DNA of 64,000 nt from Terfezia claveryi (taxonomy: Eukaryota; Ascomycota; Pezizomycetes; Pezizales; Pezizaceae), in the NCBI GenBank assembly GCA_015179025.1, contig WHUX01000070.1, positions 1-64,000 of the forward strand, in the 5' to 3' direction. The notes under the pieces were generated by a model. The model made no database searches. It worked only from the letters and a program-made list of their open reading frames with translations, and was not told the origin of the DNA. A program made the position numbers and the translations under genes. How positions within the stretch are numbered: position 1 is the first letter of the stretch; each line of letters opens with the position of its first letter. Below are positions 55,900-64,000 of this stretch, piece by piece.

Positions 55900-56490
55900 T
55901 CTGAGAGGATTGGTAATCCTTTATCTCGGAGGAGAGAGGCCAAACTCCCTCAAGACTTAGACACTCTATCCTAATTCGGCGGGTGGAATTTGCCAACCAG
56001 ACGGGTGGAAGGCAAACCTGGCTCCTGGAATAGGCATGGTGGCAAGTTTTCTGATTTAAACAGGTGCAACGTGCAGGGATATCAGCCAATTGTCTGCCAG
56101 CAAAACAAATCGTTTTTGGCCCCCCTGATCCAAATCTGCCAGATGTTCGAGCACCTCATAACATTAAATTAGTTCAATCCACAGGGCGCCTTTTCCGTAG
56201 GGCCTCTAACTTGAACCGTGGGTGGAGTCCTTTGTGATTGGCTACTAGGTACCTAGCTCCACCGTGAGGGCACGAGCATGCTTAAGTGGGCTAATCGATT
56301 GTGGTGTGGAGAGGGGCAATCCGCCAGAACAACTCAGTATTTACCACCAGCCTCAGCTCTCGACCACCGTCATTCCTCGCCTAGTAACCGACTCAAGTCC
56401 CATTGCTATGGTGACGAGTAACTAGTTCATCATCACCAAGCGATTCGTCAGAATCCACCCAGCTACCCGCTTGTCTTCTAATAAATTCCG
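55900..56490 (+). promoter_or_regulatory. 5' region of the methyltransferase gene
   Basis: About 600 bp of balanced base composition, unlike the AT-rich repeats. No TE signature. Expected to hold the promoter and 5' UTR. Confidence 0.35.
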
Positions 56491-56501
56491 GACCAATAAC
56501 C

Positions 56502-57916
56502 ATGGATTACGATGGGAGTATCTTAATCGACTCTGCGGAAGAGTTCAGTGCAACTAGCAGTGATACCGACTCTGCTTTTGCTAGTGCGAGGTGCGTTGTC
56601 AGATCATGGAAAGGGGTGGGAACGTTGCTAGCAAACGGCGGAAAATAATAGCATTTGTTCAAAGTCTGCTAACTCTGGGATTTTGAACGAATTTAGTCCT
56701 AGTGATGCCATGTCGATTGTGTCAGGCATAAACAATTATCGTTTCGAAAATGGCAGAAGGTACACTTGCTGTCAAATCAAAATAACATAGAGCTAAGTTC
56801 ACGGGGGTGGTGATAGGTATCATGCCTATAGCGAAGGTCATTATTATGCTCCAAACGACGAGCGTCAAAATGCGCAACTTGATATTTTGTACGTACTATA
56901 TCCAACGAATTTACTGGACAGAAAAGTCCCGCTTACGAGTTTCCTTTTTTCTTGATATGAGCAGTCACCACGTGTATACCTTAGCTCTTGATGGCGAACT
57001 GTTCCTCGCGCCCATCACAGCAGGGGCGGAACGTATCCTGGATCTTGGAACAGGGACCGGACTATGGGTTATGGAGATGGCGGAAAAGTTCCCAAACGCA
57101 AAGGTCATTGGTAACGATTTGTCACCTATACAACCGACATGGTAAGATGATTTTTATTCCTTCCTATAATCTCAGCTAATATCTACGTTAAGGGTACCTC
57201 CAAATGCAGAGTTTGAGGTGGATGATTACACAAGGGATTGGGTCCACCCTAGTGACTCCTTTGATTTTATACACGCCAGAGCGCTGTATGCGACCGTTGA
57301 AGACTGGTCGAAACTGTACTCTGAGGTGTTCCGTACTATTAAACCTGAAGGGTGGTTTGAGCACCTCGAAACAACAATCGAGCTTTTGTCAGATGATGGA
57401 ACGATTCCAGAACCATCAAGGGTTCATGAGTGGACACATGTGCTGGATATAGCTGGTTCTGCTGCCGGAAAGTCGTGGAAAATCTCGGAGAGATTAAAGG
57501 GATGGATGATGGACGCTGGTTTCCAAAACGTGAGGGAAGTGGTGTACAAACTTCCGGTTGGAAACTGGCCAAAAGATGACAAGTACAAGGCTATTGGCCA
57601 ATTCAATTTATTGAACGTTTTGGAGGGAGCGGGTATGTTCTCCAGGCCCTGCGACATACTTCGGAAGTCTTCTTCTAACATCCTATGATACACAATAGAA
57701 GGATGGACATATGCTCTATTAACAAGAGTATTAAAGGTATGATATACTGGCTATAGGAATTTTGCGAAATGCTGATTTGGGATTGTTGAACAGTGGTCGC
57801 CGGAGAAGGTTCAAGAGCTTATGGAAGGGGTGAGGCAGGAGTTCCTCAATAAGAAGATGCACTCCTATTTCCTTATGTATGTCGCCTATGGGCAAAAGCC
57901 CCTACGGACACAATAA
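56502..57916 (+). CDS. LaeA-like class I SAM-dependent methyltransferase, seven exons
   Basis: Exons: 56502-56590, 56652-56759, 56817-56888, 56962-57141, 57193-57632, 57699-57736 and 57794-57916. Together they make 1,050 nt and a continuous 349-residue protein. Every intron (51-73 nt) is GT-AG and phase-consistent. The Ser/Thr/Asp-rich N-terminus leads to the family motif YRFENGRRYHAY (about residues 53-64). Motif I, ILDLGTGTGLW, is at 115-125 and the beta-2 acidic residue with LSPIQPTW at 142-150. FDFIHARAL and GWFEHLE follow, and the C-terminus has GWTYALLTRVLKWSPEKVQEL and YGQKP. This is the typical ascomycete LaeA-like architecture. These enzymes bind S-adenosylmethionine; substrates are mostly unknown and some paralogues influence secondary metabolism. 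No stops or shifts, so it is probably functional and contrasts with its decayed surroundings. The exon 4 acceptor could be 3 nt downstream. Confidence 0.88.
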
Positions 57917-58735
57917 CCCACGACTGCCACAGCCACAGCACCCTGATATATCACATTGTCCCAGCGCTCGATATAGTGTTTGTCCGCAGTATTCACAATG
58001 CCTCCGCAAACCTCGTTAATCATAATTTGACAAATGAGGCATATGGAGAGTGGGGCTGCTGGGCACTCAATTTCGGGACCGCACGGGTGTGGAAGGATAT
58101 CCAATCCCTTGTTGATATTGTATTCTTTGCCCCCTTGCTATTGTTTCCATATTTGACAGAAGCTTTTAGTGGAGTATTTTCAAATCATTTTGTAATCTCA
58201 GAAAGTCGAAGTGTGACCTAACTACATTTTGTCTTAGTTTTCTCTCGCTGTTTCTTTACTCCATGTGGGTATTTCTTTTTGGATTTTAACACATGGATAG
58301 TGATTAAATTATCTCTCCACATGCGCACACTAGAATTTGCGGAAGTTCTACTCAGGTTGTGTAAAATCACAAGACATTGAATGTATCACACCAATTGTTT
58401 TGAGGACTGTTTGTTTAGGGGAGAGCGGGAGGGTGGCCTGGGTTAGTTTGGTTTTATTAGGGGTATTCAAAACTAAAACAATAGTTCAATTAAGTTGAGA
58501 ATTGTAATCGACATTCGAAGCTACCCCCGTACCCAGATTAATATTTTTGTAGTGTTCGTAACCTCGCTACTCCCCCCATAGATAACAGCCTGGTTTGTAC
58601 GAGGCAAGATCTAAGCCGAAATTACTCGTGAAAGATTGAGCGCCTCGATCATAGGTTGCGATTAAAGAAGGGCGGATATTACCAACGTATTTTTGTTAGG
58701 CTTGGGTAATGGAAAGATGAAGCTGCTCCCACCAC
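57917..58735. other. Downstream region, no gene seen
   Basis: 3' flank of the methyltransferase gene. Only short unsupported reading frames. Confidence 0.5.
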
Positions 58736-58737
58736 TA

Positions 58738-58900
58738 CCGGAGAAACTGGTGAATAGAGCCCTTGTCAATATCTTTTGATCTTCCCTTTAAGGGTAGCAG
58801 CGTTACTACTTGTGGCAAGATAGGCAGGCTTGGCTACACAATTGTGATTTACTGTTATGGTTCACTTTTTGACAAGAGCTCTTATTCACCAGTTTCCCGG
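58738..58900. mobile_element. Intact palindromic MITE (163 bp), empty-site copy
   Basis: Inverted ends CCGGAGAAACTGGTGAAT / CCGGGAAACTGGTGAATAAG enclose AGCCCTTGTCAA and its inverse. The central CCCTTTAAGGGTAGCAG is the uninterrupted form of the sequence that holds the Tigger-like element at 54597-55398. Confidence 0.8.
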
Positions 58901-59039
58901 GTCACTGTCAGGTGGATTAGGTCTATGAATATTTCAGCAAGCGATTTTGGATTCCGGTAGCAGCCAAATTAATACGGTGACATATTGAGACTTTTAAGGC
59001 CTTTCAAGTGTTCTCTAAGAAAAACAAAATATTACCTCC

Positions 59040-59400
59040 AGGATAGTACATCTCAAAAGGTGGTGATGTATTCACATACTTGTCAATAGACTCTGCAGGC
59101 ACGTTTCCGAAGGATATTCAGTGTATGTCTGGCGGTGGATTGGCTATCCCAATGGGTGGAAGGCGAGCTTACGTTCGATGCTTCGCCTAAGATAGCAGCA
59201 GTTTTTATATATAGGAAGATTGTATGCCGTTATGGGTGCCCACTGTCTCTGCAGTCAGATAATGGCCTCCACTTCATCAATCCAATAATCAGAGTGCTGG
59301 TACGGATATTGAGGATTCATTACACTGTATTATCCACAAAGCAACGGGAAGTTAGAATTGTTAGAATGCCCTTTATTCCGCCCATACCTTGATATACCAC
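59040..59400 (+). pseudogene. Gypsy integrase fragment (core)
   Basis: Encodes VDWLSQWVEGELTF (first catalytic Asp context), KIVCRYGCPLSLQSDNGLHF (second Asp) and HYTVLSTKQ, a recognisable integrase core that ends before the catalytic Glu. It is a family distinct from Gypsy-A, -B and -C. Its continuation appears to lie at 60994 beyond an inserted element. Confidence 0.6.
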
Positions 59401-59540
59401 ATGCAACGGCTCGTACTCATATTGTGTGCTTCATGGCTTGCTCGCACTCAGATGGCGTACTTCACAACCTCCTTTAATGCGTTCATACATGTATATATAT
59501 CTCGTTCATTTCTTGTTAGAAATATCAAGTCTAATACAAT

Positions 59541-60703
59541 ATATGTTCTGGGCCGCTCGCGGGCAATTTAAATAATTACTCAATTTGGTGTATTGATATA
59601 GTACTGATTTACTAGAAAAAAAAAGTTGTGATAATTTCCCAGCGACTGCAAAAGATTCGTTGATTTCCCAGTCGATTAGACCCCCCTCTAATATTCCAAT
59701 TTGGTTCAGCTACAGCAATATAGTCATGATCTGTTGATACTTTCGTATGTTAATAGATTAAGCATTTCAGATTATTCTTAAAGTATCGGTGACAACAATT
59801 AGAGTAGAAGTTTTCACAACACCGGTAGTTATAGATGCCTGGTGAACTGTGGTTTACCGAGTAGTTAGAGTATCTAAAATATCAAACTTTAAGCCCGTAG
59901 TTGGGTAAAGGTTATCGGGTTTAGCAATATCAAACTGCAAAAGTATGAGGTTTGTTGTAGCATTGTACCATTTGATCTCCCACAACGCTGTAAAATATAA
60001 AATACCATCTACCTGTTGTATAATTCTAGGTAGAACCTGCTTCGTTTTGGTTTAAAATCAAGAACTTGGAGTAGCTTAGGAATCTGCATATAAAACAGTA
60101 CCTGTTATTAAGAAAGTACCACTTTGCACCTGACCTGGATTTTATAAGTGAGGAATAGCCTGGATTTTTCTAGTACAAAAATCAATCTTGCAACAAGATG
60201 TAGACAAAAGTATTATAATTATGATTGCTCCAAATTTCACTGAATTCCACATAGCGTATCGATATTCAGCATAAGATGGTCGATATAGCCCCAGCAATAA
60301 GGCCTTGTCAATAAGAACCCCCGTGGATAAGAAACTAATTTCCAAATACCCATTGGATAGGGTTGCGGATTTTTAGGGCAGCAGTAAACTCAGTATCCTC
60401 TTCCCTATTCCTTCATCATCAGAGATGCAGTGATGAGTTGTTAACGTCGCCAGCATGTACTTCACCATCTGAAGGGCTTGAGGTAATTTTTCCGGAATTC
60501 TCCCTTGTTCAATGTCTGCCGTCTCCCACTAATCAACAGGAAGGGTGTATGATGTGGATAGGGCAGTCAAAATAACTTCTTAGGGTGTTTTTTGAGTGTC
60601 GCAGAATGTTTTGTTCGATTGAGATTTACCAAATTGAGGAATTATATTAATTGCCCGCGGCCGGCACAGTGGGTATGCCGCCCGCGGGCGGCCCAGAACA
60701 TAT
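59541..60703. mobile_element. 1.16-kb inverted-repeat element with GC-rich tips
   Basis: The left end ATATGTTCTGGGCCGCTCGC continues into GGGCAATTTAAATAATTACT and CAATTTGGT. The right end is its reverse complement, with an extra GC-rich palindromic insert (GCCGCCCGCGGGCGGC) of about 38 bp. The interior is AT-rich with no credible ORF, so it looks non-autonomous. It falls between the two integrase fragments. Confidence 0.6.
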
Positions 60704-60993
60704 ACGTATTCACTGCGTCACCATTCATCTGCACTCGACCTCTATCTAGTATTCGTATCTTCTTCCTTCATTGGGCTTTAGGCTCTCGCTGCATACCTAT
60801 TCCTTTAAGAAAGAAAAGTGGCTTCGATTAAATTCATGCTGAAGAGGGCGGTGATGGAAGCAAAGGACAGCATGCAAAAGGAGAGCAAGTAGGAGGTGAG
60901 TATGCTGAAAACGTGAGAATAGTAGGAGTGGATGTGACGGTAGACGAGGAGGTTCTATAAACTGTCGGCAAAGGAGTTCTAGGAAGAGCAATA

Positions 60994-61430
60994 GTGGATG
61001 AAGACGAGGTTACAAAAACGGAGGAGGACTCTAAAGCGATATATTGGGTTCCTTCTTGTCTTTGGGTATATAGAAGTTCGTTACATTACATAACCAGGTT
61101 GTCCCCTGCTATGCTAGTCCTAGGTAGAGAGCTCAGAATGCCAGCTAATATTAGGATAGAAGAAAAGTTGAGTCTGAAGACAGATGAAGAACATAGAGAA
61201 TTGATAGCAAAAGGGCTGCATTGGCTATGAGACGGAATACCAGGAGTAAGAGGGTTGAAGGTGGGAAAAGGAGGAGTTAAAGGCAGTAGAGACGTTTGAG
61301 CATGCCTACAAGCTAACAACAGATTCTGAGATAACAGGCAAGAAGGTGGAATACCTACGTAACCCAATAAATGTAGCGAGGTTGAGGAGATATGTAGATG
61401 GTGAGCTGATAAATTGATGTGACGGTTGTA
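60994..61430 (+). pseudogene. Gypsy integrase C-terminal fragment
   Basis: Reads WVPSCLWVYRSSLHYITRLS and PAMLVLGRELRMPANIRIEE, the conserved region after the integrase core, then a degraded Lys/Glu-rich C-terminal domain with shifts. It probably belongs with the core fragment at 59.1 kb. Confidence 0.6.
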
Positions 61431-61640
61431 AGAGCATATTTTATGTTATATACCCCATCCTACGCTTTTAGAGGGGTGCATTGCATTACTTAGATAGGTA
61501 TCTGAAGGCTTGGCATGACCATATAAGGTCATCTTCTGGCTAGGTTAGAGAATTCATGCTTCTTACATACATTCACATCGTCCTACAGCTGGTGCTTTCT
61601 TACATGGGTGTTATAAAGTATGGGTGGGCCAGGAAGAATA
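61422..61640 (+). repeat. Possible LTR start of the older Gypsy element
   Basis: TGTGACGGTTGTAAGAGC directly follows the integrase frame and looks like an LTR start. The segment is LTR-like (GGCATGACCATATAAGGTCAT), but no second copy lies in the window, so the 3' end is unknown. Confidence 0.3.
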
Positions 61641-61737
61641 CCAATACATGAAAATTCCGGTGTATTGTGATACATGAATGGTGAAAACAGGATATAGAGC
61701 GTATAGTGCAGTGCAACCAGACTAGAGCGTATATCAG

Positions 61738-62193
61738 TTATGCTGAAGGTTGCTGGTTGCAATACACAATTTTGTCATAATTCGCAGTCCCGTAGTAGCA
61801 TGGGCCGAAGCCGGGACACCACGTACCCACGAAACAGCTATTTCATGCTCCTTGTTAGCATTGGTTAAGATATGATAGACGACAAACACTTCGATCACAA
61901 AATAAAAATGTATATATATATCCGTAGGAACAGGATATTGGAAGAATAAAAATCCACACTTACGAGCAACGTGAGGCTCTTGCACAGTGTATGCCATTGA
62001 AACCCGGTGGACAGGTTCTACCACAGTGCCCATTGTCATCGCAGCTGAACTTTGTATCTACGCCACTCACGCCATCTTTCCAGCAAGCGGCACAACGGCT
62101 GTCACACGATAACCCGGCGGCAAGACGGATGAAGAAAACTGTAGTAAACATGAGGGCGGTCCCTAGATAGAATTTCATGGTGCTGCGGGCCAC
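61738..62193 (-). CDS. Small secreted cysteine-rich protein, two exons
   Basis: Exon 1 is 62193-61964 and exon 2 is 61837-61738, joined by a 126-nt intron with GTAAGT donor, a CTAAC branch site and a TAG acceptor. The product is 109 residues. Residues 1 to about 27 form a signal peptide (basic MARSTMK start, hydrophobic core, LAAG end). The mature part has 12 cysteines in about 80 residues, including CDSRCAAC, CDDNGHCGRTC and CFVGTWCPGFGPC. It partly resembles EGF- or chitin-binding-like knots but fits no family I can name. An internal Met at residue 6 could also start it. An even cysteine count and clean splicing argue for a real gene. Such proteins are typical secreted effector-like or cell-wall proteins; the function is unknown. 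Confidence 0.62.
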
Positions 62194-62199
62194 TATGTT

Positions 62200-62780
62200 A
62201 ATTACTCTTCCATTGCATATGGAGAGAGATAGGACATTTGACTTCGTACGTACGAGCGGCTTCGTTGATGGTCTTAATTCTGGTTGTCACTGTCTCGCAC
62301 TTTTTAAGGAGCAAATTCGGACATGATAGTACTGGGCCCACCTATATAGCAAACCCAGGCTGGGTATTTTTCAAATTCCCAGTCGCAAGGACGCAGGGCT
62401 CCTTGCAGAAACAACCGCAGAAAAAGTTTGTGAACTTAATTAAAATATGTTCGCAATTGTTTTGCCGCTGTGCTCAAAACCCCTTGCAGCTCATTGGGGA
62501 GACTTTAATATATCTTTATTCTGTATTTATTGTTTTACTTTATTTTTGGGGTGGTTTCCCTAGTACCTGTTGGTTGCACAGTGCATGCTTGCGACCAAAA
62601 GGAACTCTTTAGGACGAGAGGCCGAGATGTCTCCCCCGGGACTGTGTGGACTCAGCCCCTAGCACTGTCCGGGGTGGAATATCCTAATGTAAACGTAAAC
62701 TTATTGACAGGGTGATATCCGGTACGTTTTGTTTTTTGTAAGAAATTGAGTACACGCATATTCAGGTTAAAGGTTTCACA
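62200..62780. other. Upstream region of the secreted-protein gene
   Basis: Presumably includes the promoter of the minus-strand gene. A 124-codon plus-strand frame is present but has no coding features. Confidence 0.4.
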
Positions 62781-62789
62781 GATTATAGA

Positions 62790-62880
62790 GTCGAACCCTG
62801 CTTATTAAATACGCTCGGGACCAGGGGATGTATCAAATAAGGCGGTTTATCCAGTAAGATGGGTAGGGAAAAAGTATTCA
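62790..62880. repeat. Lone Tigger-like terminal repeat
   Basis: GAACCCTGCTTATTAAATAC followed by CTCGGGACC resembles the end of the nested Tigger-like element (GAACCCTCTTTATAAGCAAC, then CTCGGGACC). No matching inverted end was found nearby. Confidence 0.4.
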
Positions 62881-64000
62881 CGTGAATATATTGAGAACAC
62901 AGAGCAGGTGTAGGCTGCGCTTGCTCTGATGGCATAAATCCTTGGGCCATGTAGATATCCAAATAGATATTGTTTTTGCTAATAGGCAGAAAAGTATAAG
63001 GAATATATATAATATTAGATAGTATACTGCAAAATTAATATGAAATATCTGGAAATTGTCTTTTTTTCGAGGTTATCAGGGTGTCTCGAAGCATCCTATG
63101 CTTTCCGGGTTTAGTCTTCTGAGCTTAAGAACAAATCAAATGCACAACAAAATAGTTATATCTAGAGCCTCCGGAGCCAACCCTCATCCCCTTACGTGAG
63201 GTTCAGATCAGTAAAGGAAGTCGCGACCAAATCCATATATATCGTGCTAGAAGATTCCTCGTAGAAGTCTCATGTACATGCTCAAGAGAATAACCTTGAG
63301 GACTGTAACTTTGATAATAAATAGCTTTTCAATGGTGAACACAGGCACACGCGCTTTGCTTCATCTCGTGGGTTTACCCTGATTAGTGTCTTAATTTCGA
63401 CCGTTCTATCTTTTGCTCATGCTCACATCACAGCTTGTAAGCTTGTGGCTTGTGAGCTCGCTCAGGGTGTTTGAGGTTGTCGCACTATATAAGCTCGCGG
63501 GGGGGGGGGGGGGGGGGCGGGGTTGTAAGCTCGCTCAAGGTTGTTGGAGCGTCACTCCGTAACACGTTTGTCTGGAACATCAAGGGATCTCAATATAGGA
63601 TTAGTACATTGGTTAGAAGAAGTGAATAAGCAAATAGGAATTATTTCCGACGTCGCTCATATTGGCTAATAATCTAGCAACATTCCGTTAGCCAAAGTGT
63701 AAGTATGTAGGTTGGTAAGAAGGTAGGGAGCGGCGATTGGAGCCAGAATAACTGGCTTCAGTTTGTAGGCGAAGAAATATCTAGTAATAACTATTATAAA
63801 ACTTATAGTATCCCATAAGAAAATGCTTCCTTTTTTAATAAAGTGCAATTCTTATGGCAGTCGGTTGTAGAGTTGTATTTCTTTCTATTTATATTTACTT
63901 TTGTTTTCAAACAAATGCAACAGAACAATCTGATCCTATCCTATGCTCTCCCTACACGTCTAGACAAGTAGAACTTTAGCTGAGACGAGCGAGAGATAAT
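62881..64000. other. No gene seen
   Basis: Non-coding sequence apart from the G-run noted separately. Confidence 0.5.
63499..63517. repeat. 19-nt G homopolymer flanked by a short duplication
   Basis: A run of about 19 G, then C and GGGG, flanked by two copies of a segment containing AAGCTCGCTCA(G/A)GGTTG or AAGCTCGC. Confidence 0.9.

Noticed and set aside
62238..62612. 124-codon plus-strand ORF upstream of the secreted-protein gene
   Set aside because: No recognisable domain, no splice context, and it overlaps the likely promoter of the minus-strand gene.

Overview
The window is a transposon-crowded stretch of a filamentous fungal genome (Dikarya). Host-like genes have short GT-AG introns of about 50-125 nt, some with CTAAC branch sites. 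Nearly everything else is mobile DNA: chromoviral Gypsy retrotransposons, pogo/Tigger-type and Plavaka-type DNA transposons, foldback elements and MITE-like palindromes. Much of it is decayed by C-to-T and G-to-A changes of the CpA/TpG kind (TGG to TAG, CAG to TAG). That resembles repeat-induced point mutation or deamination of methylated DNA. The best-preserved host gene, a LaeA-like methyltransferase, and the CpA bias suggest an ascomycete, perhaps a TE-rich Pezizomycete. The Plavaka-like and DUF6532-like genes would also fit an agaricomycete, so the lineage is not settled from sequence alone.

Layout. 0-7.5 kb: two minus-strand hypothetical genes (one DUF6532-like), then a Plavaka-type transposase gene on the plus strand, in a region strongly enriched in CCGACG/CGTCGG. 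7.5-21.4 kb: AT-rich, heavily mutated DNA with tandem repeats, a 2.05-kb foldback element (10.5-12.55 kb), a decayed ORF with an acidic tail, a decayed histone H3-like ORF (15.36-15.84 kb), a detached foldback arm, a Gypsy integrase remnant, another decayed ORF and an array of LTR-type palindromes. 21.4-24.6 kb: a 5'-truncated, hypermutated copy of the Gypsy family found intact at 46.8-53.2 kb. 25.9-28.0 kb: a dead pogo-type transposase.

28.1-40.3 kb: Gypsy-A, complete with 650-bp LTRs. Its gag-pol lies largely in one frame broken by Trp-codon stops, with an unusual CCHC-array module between RNase H and integrase. A 2.6-kb foldback element sits just inside its 3' LTR. 40.6-46.8 kb: Gypsy-B on the minus strand (LTR 543 bp, TSD GCTAA). 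46.8-53.2 kb: Gypsy-C on the plus strand (LTR 626 bp, TSD ACTAT). B and C are related, lie 5'-LTR to 5'-LTR only 49 bp apart, and form a large inverted repeat. A solo LTR (TSD AAGCC) follows at 53.35-53.88 kb.

53.9-64 kb: a three-level nest of TA-target DNA transposons (54.5-55.9 kb) whose empty site survives at 58.7 kb, the seven-exon methyltransferase gene (56.5-57.9 kb), an older Gypsy integrase split by a GC-tipped inverted-repeat element, and a two-exon gene for a small secreted cysteine-rich protein (61.7-62.2 kb). The last 1.8 kb holds no convincing gene.
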